From the NCBI GenBank assembly GCA_900312665.1, contig ONZQ02000006.1, positions 887,981 to 951,980 on the forward strand: a DNA stretch of 64,000 nucleotides. The letters are read 5' to 3'. Position numbers and translations under genes: made by a program. The notes below the pieces were generated by a model that saw nothing but the letters and a program-made list of their open reading frames with translations, had not been told where the DNA came from and searched no databases. This DNA comes from Cephalotrichum gorgonifer. Its lineage: Eukaryota > Ascomycota > Sordariomycetes > Microascales > Microascaceae. Below are positions 1 through 10,610 of the stretch, piece by piece. Positions within the stretch are counted from its first letter, which is position 1, and each line of letters opens with the position of its first letter.

Positions 1-884
1 CCAGCCCGCGAACGTGCAACCCCAGAGCGTACCCTGATCCCAGCACTCCATACACGCGCGCTACTTTCGAAAGATGTATACGAACGTGCCGGTTGAACCG
101 GGCGAGGAAAGGGGGAGGGAGAGGAGAGGTGGTCATGATACCCAGTTACGTAAAGGGAGAAGAGGGAGGGTGAGAGTGGGAGACGGAATACCAACATTGT
201 GTAAAGGAGAGAGAAGCAAAAGGGGGGGGGAGATGTAAGAGCATTGGTGCGAAACCAATTCGGTTAGCAAGGGAAGAAAGGGGAGCAGTAAGTAGTAAGA
301 GTTTTAAGCCGAGGAGGAGGAAAAATCCACACGGGAGAAAAGGGTGGGGTGTCGATGGGAGTTTTTTTTTTTTTTCTCAAGTCAAGTTTCACGTTGTCGG
401 TTCCGGTGCGCGCCCAGCTTTTGTAAGATTAGCTTACGGGGAATATGGAGGGACACGGAGGGAGCTTAGGGAACTTTGGGAGGCTTAGGGGAGCTTAAGG
501 GAGCCAAAGGGGGGGTTTGGGGATGATGATGAGGGCATCGATTGCGTGGGGTGTGTCTGGTTGCTTAATGGAATCCATCTCGAGAGTTCTTTAATAAAAT
601 AAAAAAAGTAAATCAGGCAAACTGACTGATCCGATGGACGGAGTGAGCATGTCTAGATGATCAGGAGTGGCTCGCCAGCATATCTCCCCTCCAACCCTTC
701 TGAGTCCTTTTCTGTATCTCGTATCTACATAGACAGAATGGCATATCCCCTCTGCCCCTGTTTAACCCGTTTTCTATATCCCGTGTGCACCTTTTCATCC
801 ACCAAGCCACTTCATAGCCCATCCCCATAAACCTCGCTCTCCCAAGTACGCATGATACCCCGGCTCCCTGTCTCTTCCCTTAGT
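1..884. other. Intergenic, 3' flank of DUS3
   Basis: No coding region is supported here. The stretch is purine-rich on the plus strand between about 100 and 530, with a T run at 361-375 and a loose repetition of a GGAGCTTAGGG-like unit at about 461-505. The right end is the 3' untranslated flank of the minus-strand DUS3 gene. No RNA gene was recognised. Confidence 0.6.
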
Positions 885-3374
885 TTATCCCTCAGCCTCG
901 TAAGCGTTGGACTTGTGCTTCGGCTCAAAGTGGAAGCTAGGGTCGGCCTTGCCCAGGAAGTGCTCGCTACAATATAAAGTCAGTAAAGGAGGGTCCGACA
1001 AGAAACACGAAGGGGAAAGGGCCCGGGAAGAGGAGGGGAAGGGGGTCAAACTCACGAGATCGAGATCCAGTCCTTGTAGTTCTTGCTCGCAAGCTTCGTC
1101 TCGAAATCATCGCGCCCGATGTACGCGGGCGGCCGGTCGTTCATGTCCGGGGGCAGGTGGTCCAGTATGCCGATGGGGACGTACCGGTGGGCAAAGCTGA
1201 GCCACTCGAGCAGGAAGCGCCGGGTGTACCCTACGCCGACGTCGTCGGTGCCCCAGGCCTCGAGGCCGTAGTCGACGTACTTCTGGATATACTCCATGCG
1301 TTCGGAGCTCGACTTGTCGAGGTACTGCTGGGCCTTGATCTCCTCGAAGATCCACGGTTTGACCAGGGCGCCGCGGGCAATCATCACCGAGTCTACGCGG
1401 GCCTTCTCGATGTGTTCGTTGTATTCCACGTGAGAGTAGCAGTCTCCGTTGCCCATGAAGTACATCTTGCCATCCTTTCCGTTGGAAAGGGTGCGCGGGT
1501 CCGGCTCATTGATAGTGTCGGTGAGCTCGTCCTTCTGCGTGTTGTACAGCTTCACGAGGCCGCCACACTCGGCAATGTAGTCCCAGTTGGCCTTCTTGGT
1601 ATAGCGCTGCTCACGGCTGCGCCCGTGGAGGGTGATAGCGGCGCAGCCCGGCGCGCCAAGGCGGGCACGGTGCTCACGAGAGCCGAAGGCAAGCTTGCCG
1701 ATGATGTTGGTGGCAACCGGACGATCAGATCGGACCCCGGTCCTCACCTTTACGGTGATAGGAATCTCGCCCGAGACGGCATTCATTCCACGAACCATCC
1801 GCTCCATCTTCCCATAAGCCTCGAGAAGGCCGGAACCGGCGCCAGCCTTGTAGACCATGTCGATTGGGCATCCGCAGTTAAGATCGATGAGACGCAGATG
1901 GGGACAGTATCGGCTCAGAATGTTGGCCGTCTTGGAGACGTTCCAATGGGAGTGGCCCGAAATCTGGGCGCCAAACCTGAGATCCTTCGAGTTGTCATAG
2001 CTCTCAACGATCGGCTTCGCCGCTGGGTTCACGTTCGGGGGGGCGACCTCGCTCTCGTGAGCCTTCATCAGAGCCCAGTCCGCCTTGTTGCCCTGGAGGA
2101 GAGGGGTCGACATGACCATCTCCGAGTAGGTGAGCTCGGCGCCGAGGTCGATACATAGTCGCCGGAAGGGGAGGTTCCCTTGGGTGGTGAGAGGCGCAAG
2201 TAGAGGCGTCTCTGGGCCAAAGTACAAGGCCCTCTTCTCCGATGGTAGGAAGGGCGGGTCCACGAAGCTGGCCCGTAGATCGTCCATGTCAAGAGGCTCC
2301 TGGTTCTTTTGGCGGGTGTGGAACTTGTTGTGTATCTGAGCTTCCTGGTCTAGCCACTCGCAATACTTGTTGACCTCAGTCCAGTCCGTTCGCCTGCGCG
2401 AAAGGTCAATCTTCTTGTCTTTGTCCACCAGATTCTTCGTGGTTGACGGGGGCTCTTGGTAGGGGGTTAAAATGGGCTCATGCTCCTGAACTGCGGAGTC
2501 ATCCCCCGAGGAGGGCTTCTTCTTGGTAAGGACGAGTTCCTCTCTGCCGTCCTCGTGAGTGTAGGTTTTCATGTGATACTTGACAAAGCGGCACTTCCAC
2601 CCCATCGGGCATTGGCCGAAAATGTCGTAGAGGCGGCAGCACTTGGTCTCGGGTTCCACGTCAACCGGGCGACCCTCCAGATACTGACGGAGATCATGCG
2701 CGCTCTTGCACTTATCCCCGAAGCGGCAGTCCTCCGGGGAGAACTCCGGGGCAAGGGCTCGGCTGGCACAGAGCTGAATAGAGTCTGCAAAGCGGCCATA
2801 CTTGCGGCCGACGTTTTGGCCTCGTTCCTTCTTGCGCTTGTCCTTCTTGCCACGACCGTCCTTCGAGTCACGGTCGTCGCGCCGGTCACGGTCATCACGG
2901 CGGCCATTCTGGTTGTTCTCCGCGGCATCATCTCCAGCAGCCGGGGATTCGTCAGAGCTCCTCTCCGGGTTCCGAATTAGGTACCTAGATGGCCATAGCC
3001 ATCGATCAGTGGTTGCGCAGGGGGGCATAGAGGGTGGGGGGACAGGCTTACTCAGGCTTAATGGGCGCCATACCGGACCTTCGGTTGTCAACAGCCGGGG
3101 CACGGCTGTCTGTGACCTGGGGGGCCGGAGTGCCCGCACCGCCGTCCGTAGCCTGACGCTCGGAAGTGCTCCCATTCTCACCAGGGGCGGCCAACTTATC
3201 AGCCGCGCCATTAGCCTCTGATTCTCCCTCCTGAGCAGTCGTCTTAAGACGCTTGGAAGGTCGCTCCTCTGAGTCAGACATGGCTCTGGTGGTGGTATCG
3301 GGGGCGATGGCTGAGCTGTCGGTGAGAGAAGTTTTCTTCTCCTCACTGTGAGTGGACGGGGCCTCGTCAGCCAT
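885..3374 (-). CDS. DUS3: tRNA-dihydrouridine(47) synthase Dus3, three exons
   Basis: FMN-dependent enzyme that reduces uridine to dihydrouridine in the variable-loop region of tRNAs. Model: exons 3374-3052, 2984-1056 and 966-885, with introns of 67 and 89 nt that both have GT-AG ends; 777 residues. The acidic/basic N-terminus is followed by two CCCH-type zinc-finger segments at about residues 180-204 and 223-246, a hallmark of the Dus3 subfamily. The TIM-barrel Dus domain starts near residue 360, with the catalytic motif D-L-N-C-G-C-P at about 475-481 and Cys480 as the probable active-site cysteine. The last 82-nt exon restores the conserved end (EHFLGKADPSFHFEPKHKSN), which an unspliced reading would lose. 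It is divergent from the kelch gene at 4392. The sequence shows the domains; the tRNA position is family knowledge. Confidence 0.95.
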
Positions 3375-4391
3375 TGTGTGTCGTAACCAGGGATATCGGC
3401 TTAATGGTATTAGAATTGAGATGAGAGGAGTAAGTAGTCACGGTATCTCAAGAAGGAGACGAGGGTGATCGCGAACAAGACCTGATTGCGCCCAAGTCTG
3501 AGTGCAACAAGTAAACTTCGTCTTTCCTTGAGAAAGAGCAATTACCGAAATGGGATAAAGAATTTTGGAGCTAGTGGTGGGGGGCGGCGGCAAACAGCAA
3601 ACGGGGGGAAGGAGCGTGTGGGGAGTCCTCGTGGCAACAAACATTGAATGGACATTTGTCGTCGCCTAAGAATATACAAATATAAATATATGCTTATTTT
3701 AAAGAACATCCTAGACTAGTTCGAACGGTCTCCGAAGAATCCCTGTACGAATTACTCCTCGATGATGCCTTGAGTGGAAGTAACAGCCCAGATAGAACCA
3801 TATCACCGTCGTGAATCTCAAATGGCACTAGCACTTCGGCAGCAGCTGCCAGCTCAACTATGCTATTATCTCGACGCGTCTTTTAAAGCTAGCGGTATTT
3901 AGGACGTTCCTGGTGGAGATGGAGGTCCATACCTATATGTACTACCAACGAAATCGGTCCTATAGAGAATCGTTAGCCGCTGAACTTCTTATCCGTTCCC
4001 TGGCAGTTTGAACCCCCGCGTGGGCGTCCCCCTCCCCCCCCGTAAGATGTCCCGTGCGCCCCGCAGCAGTCTATGTCGCGGGGTTCTGAGGCGACGCCAC
4101 ACAAGCCATGCAAGGCATGAACCGCAATTCCAGGATTCTCGCTCCCTCCCGCACCCCCTTCTCTCCATTGTTTCCAAGTTCAGCCTCCCAATCTCTGCTA
4201 TCTATTAACAACCATCGAAATCGGGCTACACGAGTACTATGACGCGACCTGAATACAGCGTATTGTGACTCGGGCCCGGCCTAACCTACCAATCCACATC
4301 CTCATAACCTTGCTTTTTTCTTGTTCGCAGTGCCTGTGTCTCGTCAGATTACCCAGTTTGCCCCTGGCGATGGTCAGCATCCGACATCACC
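3375..4391. promoter_or_regulatory. Divergent promoter region DUS3 / kelch gene
   Basis: About 1 kb separates the start codons of the minus-strand DUS3 and the plus-strand kelch gene, so it must hold both promoters. The part near DUS3 is AT-richer (3660-3710). Just before the kelch start, a pyrimidine tract ending in CAG at about 4311-4330 looks like a splice acceptor, so a 5'-UTR intron is possible. No specific factor site is claimed. Confidence 0.5.
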
Positions 4392-6023
4392 ATGGGTGAC
4401 CCGGCCAAGTCCTCCAGAGACTTGCCCTCCCGATCGCCGCACAAGTCAAAGGTCGTCCGCTCACAGCAGATAGCGGCCACCTCTCCCACCGCGCCCAGAC
4501 CTGAGCTAGACGAGTCGTCCGACTCGGACGACACCTCCGACCCTCCACCCCCGGTCCCCCGAAGCCACACGCCCGGCCACCTCGCCTCCAAGAGCCGTGA
4601 CCAGCGCAGAAAGCCCTCAGACCTATCCATACGACAACGATCCCAATCCAGCCCCCAGGCCCCCCATGCCGCCGCCTCCGCCTCCTCCATACCCTCCTCG
4701 CGGACCCCCGCCCCGCCGGCCCACACTCCGAAACAGGCAGCGTCACAGGCCGGCAGCAACGCCGCCGACAGCGCGGAAGATGGCAAGACTCCCCAGAAAG
4801 ACCCCAGCAAGAGGCCCGCCGCGCCGCGCGCGATGTCGGCCATCGCCGGGAGGGGTATAGCCTCCGCACCTAGGCCGACCTCGCGCCCCTCGACGACGAC
4901 GACGACGACGAACTCACGATACGCACGCGACAACTACACCCCCTTCCCGCCCCTCCAGGACCCCAAGACCGCCCCCGACGTGCCCCTGGCCGCCGCCTCG
5001 GGCATGTACTGGTCCCGGGCGCCCGTCTCGGGGCAGCCCCACCCGTCGCTGCGCGCGCACACGACGACGCTCATCGGGTCCAACATATACGTCTTCGGCG
5101 GGTGCGACTCCAAGACGTGCTTCAGGGACCTCTACGTCTTCGACGGCGACTCGTTCCACTGGTCGAAGCCCCACGTCGTCGGCGACGTGCCCCTCCCCCT
5201 GCGCGCCATGACGTGCACCGCCGTCGGCAAGAAGCTCGTCGTCTTCGGCGGCGGCGACGGCCCCGCCTACTACAACGACGTCTACGTCCTCGACACGGTC
5301 AACTTCCGGTGGTCCAAGCCCCGCATCGTCGGCGACCGCGTCCCCTCCAAGCGCCGCGCCCACACGGCCTGCCTCTACAAGAACGGCATCTACGTCTTCG
5401 GCGGCGGCGACGGCGTGCGCGCCCTGAACGACGTGTGGCGCCTCGACGTCAGCGACACCTCCAAGATGTCGTGGAAGCTCGTGTGCGGCCCGGACAAGGC
5501 CGACTCCGGCGGCGGGGGAGGAGGTGGCGGGGGCAGGGGCGGCGGGGGCGGAGGGGCCAAGCCCATGCCCATGGCCAGGGGCTACCACACGGCCAACATG
5601 GTCAGCAACAACCTCATCATCTTCGGCGGGTCCGACGGCGGCGAGTGCTTCAGTGACGTGTGGGTCTACGACGTCGACGGCGGCGGCGGGTGGAAGTGCG
5701 CCAGCATCCCCGTCGCCTACCGCCGCCTCTCGCACACCGCCACCATCGTCGGCTCCTACCTCTTCGTCGTCGGCGGCCACAACGGCAACGAGTACTCCAA
5801 CGAGGTCCTGCTCCTGAACCTCGTCACCATGACCTGGGACAAGAAGGAGGTCTACGGCCTGCCCCCCAGCGGGAGGGGCTACCACGGCGCGGTGCTGTAC
5901 GATAGCAGGCTCTTCGTCATCGGGGGGTTCGACGGCGGCGAGGTGTTTGGGGACGTGTGGATGCTGGAGCTGGCCGTCCACGCGTACTACTCGCAGATCA
6001 GCCACTTTACCATTGTCGTGTGA
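4392..6023 (+). CDS. Kelch-repeat beta-propeller protein (Tea1/Rab9-effector type)
   Basis: Single-exon gene, 543 residues; the start sits in a strong context (ATCACCATGG). Residues 1 to about 170 are Ser/Pro-rich and probably disordered. From about residue 195 to 530 there are about six kelch blades with repeated V-F-G-G or I-F-G-G followed by a spaced Y/W (YVFGGCDSKTC, VVFGGGDG, YVFGGGDG, IIFGGSDGG, FVVGGHNGN, FVIGGFDGG), enough for a beta-propeller. A glycine-rich insert near residues 370-390 sits in one inter-blade loop. In fungi such proteins are often named Tea1-like or Rab9-effector-like and act as scaffolds in polarity or trafficking; the exact role cannot be read from the sequence. 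The very high third-position GC creates a long antisense reading frame, which I regard as an artefact. It converges with SFP1. Confidence 0.9.
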   Translation: MGDPAKSSRDLPSRSPHKSKVVRSQQIAATSPTAPRPELDESSDSDDTSDPPPPVPRSHTPGHLASKSRDQRRKPSDLSIRQRSQSSPQAPHAAASASSIPSSRTPAPPAHTPKQAASQAGSNAADSAEDGKTPQKDPSKRPAAPRAMSAIAGRGIASAPRPTSRPSTTTTTTNSRYARDNYTPFPPLQDPKTAPDVPLAAASGMYWSRAPVSGQPHPSLRAHTTTLIGSNIYVFGGCDSKTCFRDLYVFDGDSFHWSKPHVVGDVPLPLRAMTCTAVGKKLVVFGGGDGPAYYNDVYVLDTVNFRWSKPRIVGDRVPSKRRAHTACLYKNGIYVFGGGDGVRALNDVWRLDVSDTSKMSWKLVCGPDKADSGGGGGGGGGRGGGGGGAKPMPMARGYHTANMVSNNLIIFGGSDGGECFSDVWVYDVDGGGGWKCASIPVAYRRLSHTATIVGSYLFVVGGHNGNEYSNEVLLLNLVTMTWDKKEVYGLPPSGRGYHGAVLYDSRLFVIGGFDGGEVFGDVWMLELAVHAYYSQISHFTIVV

Positions 6024-7491
6024 GAGAAAGGGGTGAAGGGGCGAAGGGGGCTGTAGATGGATGGGCATGGCGTTGGAACTGGATGTGTTTTCGCGGGGGG
6101 GTGTATAGGCGGGATGGGACAAGAGGAGCAAAACTGGTTTGGATACACTTTGGTATAAGAATTGATGCTATTTTTTTTTAAAGCGAGAAGCAATCTCTAT
6201 AAGCGTACTGGCTGCTATAGTCCGGTGCCATGTATTCCTGATATCCAAGCCCAACAATATGTTACCCCTGCTCCTATCACATAGGTTTCGATCCCCGAGA
6301 GAAGAAAGACCACGCTGTGTTCCAAGTAACAGTACGAGTACACACCAGCCAGCCGCATTCCTCAGTACAGGCCTCTCGCTCGAAGTAACAGTCAACGCCT
6401 ACAAGCTCCCTCAATACAACCTTCACATTTCGAGTCGATAGGCCACGGGGATACCAGAGAACTAAAACGGAGGACCTAGAGCTTGGAACCTGGAACCTGG
6501 AACCTGGACGACAGTGAAGAACAGGAGTATTATGGAGGCAAAATTCAAAAACTTTTATTTCCGCCCAAACGCCAACAAACGCTATATCCTTGCGAAGACA
6601 AAAGGCAACTATGGCGGATAATGAAAACAAAAAAGGGGGTAGGTGGGGGTAGAGACACAGGGGGAGCCAAAGGAGGCCTAAATTCCCCCGGTGCTGGCAG
6701 GAGCCGCCCCCATCCAAGCAAGGTGCCAACCAAACCAAGTAATACAGATTGGAAAGGAAAAAAAGAAGGGAACGTTCGAATGCAAGCCAACCTCCCTTCC
6801 CCCTAATTTCTCGCCCCCCGCGTTCCATCCATCATCTATATGCAACTCGTTCCTCTCCCGGTACTCGCTATCGTTGGTTTCATCATCCCCCGATTTCCCC
6901 TTCCTTCTTCTTCGCTCTTCGTCATACCAGCCCATCTTTTGAAGCCTCATAAACCAACGGGTGAGCGTTGTGGAGGATTTGTTGGAGGGGGAGGGGGGGG
7001 AAACAACAAGCGCGAGAGAGTTGTGCTGTCCGACAAATCATAAAAAACACAAGCTTGGGATTCTTTCGGCCGTGTGTCGCGTTCTGGTAGGCCGTCCGCA
7101 GTTTTGTAAAACGAAACAATACTCTCAGAAACACAGTAAAAAAAAAGAAGAACAATAGGAGAGTAGAGAGGAGAGAGCGAGGAAAGGGAGGAGGAAGGGA
7201 TAGAGAGAGGAAAGTTTCGTTCAGTCTATAAGGGTATAGGTATTTCGTTCCGAATCTCGAGGGGGCCCCAGTCGAGGCGTGCGGTGTCTCCTCCGTAAAA
7301 TGAAAATAAACATTAAAAGGCGCCAGAATTGGGGGAAAGGGCGTCGGCGCCACCAGTGCACCGGGGGTGTGGATGAGAGATTGTGGGTGTGTTTGATCAA
7401 TCAAACAGCAGTCGGGCTGAACCTCTGCAAGGAACATGCGGCATGTCTTTGCAAGAGAAAAAAGAAGAGGTCACAAGCCCGACTGCGACCC
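6024..7491. other. Intergenic between convergent kelch and SFP1 genes
   Basis: This stretch lies between the 3' ends of the kelch gene and SFP1 and should contain both 3' UTRs and polyadenylation regions. T/A runs are visible at 6170-6182. A short 7-bp tandem repeat lies at 6484-6504. 6540-7300 is purine/pyrimidine skewed without coding character. No gene was recognised. Confidence 0.6.
6484..6504. repeat. Tandem repeat, 7-bp unit TGGAACC x3
   Basis: Three perfect copies of TGGAACC followed by a partial fourth. It is a short microsatellite-like array in the intergenic region, with no function inferred. Confidence 0.85.
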
Positions 7492-9522
7492 TTACCGGGG
7501 CGGCGCCGGCGCCGGGGACTGCATATTCGCGTACTCCGGGAGCTGCTGCTGTAGGTGCGCGGCGATGATCTGGGACGAGAGGTCGGGGTTGCAGTAGAAG
7601 GAGTGGTTCTTGTGCTATAGAGGGAAGCATCGTTAGAAAAGGAAGAAAGAAAAGAAAGCATCTCTTCGCTTTACCGCAGGGAGGAAAGGGAAAGGCGGGT
7701 GAGGGACGACTCACGTATTTGAGACCGTTCAAGTTCTTGTACCGCTTCTTGCACACCTCGCAAGAATACGGCTTCTCCTTCTCCATGCCCATGGTGCCGG
7801 GGTAAGGAGCGCAGGTATCCGGGTCGACGATCGAGAACGTGCCGTCCTCGTTCTCATGCAGCTGCTGATTTGAGTGACCGTGCGTCTTGTGGTATCTGAG
7901 GACGGAGTTAATTAGTATATATGTCTGGCACCCTCCCCGTCCCCCCAGGCGGGGGCAGAGGCGAGTAAGAAAAGCAAAGGAGGAACAGAAAGGGAGGGGG
8001 ACAAGGGAAAAAAGAAAACTCACTTTAAACCGTTCTGGTTCTTGTACGCCTTCTCGCACCCGATAACCGGGCACCGGAAGGGCTTCGGCTCCTCCTGCTG
8101 CAGAAGCAGCGGCCCGAACCTCTCGATCAACTCCTTGTTCGACAGGGGCTGGTTCTGGTCGATGACAAGCTGCGCCAGCTGCTGCTGGAGCGCCCTCTGG
8201 TGGTTCGTCGCCGCGCCGTTGGGGCTGAAGAGGTGCTTGCCGGGGTCGTTGATGCAGAAGGTGGAGTCGCCGCCGGGCGTCGTGTTTCCGACCCCGAGTC
8301 CGCCGAAGTCCGAGGTGTCCAGGTTCATGTTGCCGCCCATGGGCATCCCAGGCAGGTCGTCGTCGATGTCGCCCGAGTTCGCCGTCGAGGGCGAGTTGAA
8401 CGACGACTGGTTCCTCGATGGGATCCCCGGCTGCGTGGAGAGCGTGGGGGTGTTGACCGACGACACCGTCGGGTTATGCTGGAAGCCGAAGCTCGCGGCG
8501 GCGGGGGTGGTAGGCTGGGAGGTCCTGAGGCCCTGCGTGAGGCCTGAGGAATTGATGTTGAGCTGGGGCCGGCCGGCCTGGCCGAAGAGCTGGCGCGTCT
8601 GCTGCATGGAGCGCTGGGGGTCGTCCATCTCAAGGGGCCCCATAGTGTCGTCCATCTCCATGTCCCCGACAGCGTCCATCTCGTCGGTCATCATGTGGGA
8701 GTTCTGGACGTCCCTCTGGTTCGATAGACCCGACAGGCCCTGCTGCGGCATCTGGAGCCCGGCGCCAGAGATGTTCTGGAGGTTGAGGGGCTGGCGACCC
8801 TGCTGGGAAGCCGAGCCTCCCACGCTGAGATGTGGCGCTACCGAGCCCTGGCCGAAGCTGTTGGATACACCGGACAAGCCGGCCATCTGGGCATACTGGA
8901 GGATAGTCGGGGTTTTCGAGGAAGGGTGGTTCGGCTCCTGGGCGTGGGCCTCTTCATAGTGTTGTAGCAGGTCGTGGAGATTCGGTAACGTCCTGTTGCA
9001 ACACGTGAAGTCCCGCATAAAGCTCGCCTCGAGTTTTGGGAGATACGACGAGGATTGGAACGAAGGCGACTGCTGGTAGCCGAACGGAGACGTGCCGGCC
9101 ATCATGATGCTGCGATATGCATGGTTAGCGCTGTTGAAGGGGTTCTGAGGGGAAGGTGCGCTTGGCCGAATAGGGAAGGCAGCAGGGCAGTTCGAGGGGC
9201 GGGTGGGGAGGAAGGAGGGGAAAAAGTTAAGGAGCGCAAGATAACACAAGACAAACGGGTGTTCTTGTTCCAAGCCCATGCAAACGAAGAAGCGGGGGGT
9301 GTTGATAGGAACATACTCATCGCGGACAAAACTCCCCATCGACATGCCTCCCCAGCTCCTCCCCATAAGACTCCCAGCCAGGCTTTCCCTGCGCTGCCTG
9401 TGGGCCTGTTCGCGGTTGGGGTTGTTCATGGAGATGGGCTTCGGGCCAGCGCTCACAAAGGAGTCCTTGCGGGCGCGGCCGGCGGCCGAGTCCAGGAATG
9501 GCCCAGTCGTCATGTCGACCAT
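7492..9522 (-). CDS. SFP1: SFP1-type C2H2 zinc-finger transcription factor, four exons
   Basis: Model: exons 9522-9317, 9109-8024, 7895-7715 and 7614-7492; introns of 207, 128 and 100 nt with GT-AG ends; 531 residues (528 if the second in-frame ATG at 9513 is used). The N-terminal region, with RRESLAGSLMGRSWGG followed by the spliced SFVRDDIMMAGTSPF, matches fungal Sfp1-like factors. A first finger-like segment (FTCCNRTLPNLHDLLQHYEEAH) lies at about residues 95-120. After a long Gln/Ser/Pro-rich region come the paired C-terminal fingers CPVIGCEKAYKNQNGLKYH (about 413-433) and CEVCKKRYKNLNGLKYH (about 474-490). Introns cut both fingers at the same GLK-Y position, suggesting finger duplication. 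In yeast Sfp1 drives ribosomal-protein and ribosome-biogenesis genes in response to nutrients; the same role here is inference. The last codons could continue past a GTAAGG donor-like site, so the C-terminus is less certain. Confidence 0.88.
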
Positions 9523-10575
9523 GAAAGAAGACAAGGGACTTTTTGGTTCGCTGATTGTTAAGTTTGAAAAAAAAAAAAACGAGGGGGCCCGAGGGACTGG
9601 GCGATTGTGACTCTTGCTTTGTCGCAGTGGCCGAGTCAAGATGTGTGTCGCAACGGAATGGTGTGGCGCTGCTTTGGCGATGGCGACAGGGGAGATAGTG
9701 AGTTCGGGCTTCGAACTCGGATTTGTCGTTGAACGGCTTGCGACGCCCGTGTTGTGGCTACTTTGCGGAAGTTTACACGGGGGAGAGTTATTCGTCGGGT
9801 CCGATGTCGCGAGTTCGGGTTTCCGAAAGTTTCGAGGCAGCTGGATATTTTATCGAGATGCGGCCGACGGGTGGGCGTGGGTGAAACCGTAAGCGTCCGA
9901 TGGATGGTTATGGCAGGGGCGGCGGTTACAGCGGCCGGCGGGGGATAAGGGAGCGTGGGCCGTCGTGGGTGGCTTGCTTTTGTATGAATGGTCGAGACGG
10001 TGGAAGGTGGACGGCGGATGGTGAGATTTGAAGAGAGAGGTTAAGGTCCTCGTAATGTCGGCACGATGGGAGGAGTAATGGATGTGAATGGTGGCTTTTG
10101 ATTATGGGAGACGGGTATTAATCAGGCGACGGAGAACGTGTCGAAGAATAATTACGAGTATGGTTGGTGGTAGCCGTACTTGTATGTATTCGGTTCCGCG
10201 GGTTCAAGGTTGGTGTTGGTTGGCCTGCCTGGCTTCGTGGAGGATGGAAGCTTACAACTAAGTACTCGCCCAAGTACAAGTTGGATTATGAAGTACGAGT
10301 ATGGGTGGGTAGGTGGTGGTGGTGGTGGAGGCGGGCGGGAGGCGGAGGGCGTGGTTGATGTACTCCCTCCATTAGCCTGGTTCGAGCGACATCCAATGTT
10401 GCCGAACGTCCCAAAGTCCCCAAGTGCCAAATCCACGTCGGGTAATACACTACTCTCCTCGTGGTCCTGCGGCGCTCCCGGCCGCCGTAATGTGTCCTCG
10501 GCACAACCGCCCTGCCCTGCCCTGTACGAGTACAAGTACTCCGTACAGGTATGGGTACGAGTATTTCGAGTAAGC

Positions 10576-10610
10576 TCGTGGGTCGTGGGTCGTGGGCTGT
10601 GGGTCGTGGG
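10576..10610. repeat. Tandem repeat, 7-bp unit TCGTGGG x5
   Basis: Five consecutive 7-bp units of TCGTGGG; the fourth unit is CTGTGGG. It lies within the octamer-rich desert. A G-rich GGT run lies nearby at 10311-10329. Confidence 0.85.

Noticed and set aside
461..505. Telomere-like GCTTAGGG text
   Set aside because: The units are degenerate and few, and do not form (TTAGGG)n; it lies beside a housekeeping gene.
1157..2158. 333-codon plus-strand frame opposite DUS3
   Set aside because: Antisense shadow of the conserved Dus domain; no domain of its own.
4914..6131. 405-codon minus-strand frame opposite the kelch gene
   Set aside because: It follows from extreme third-position GC of the kelch gene; the translation is Val/Ala/Asp-rich without any domain.
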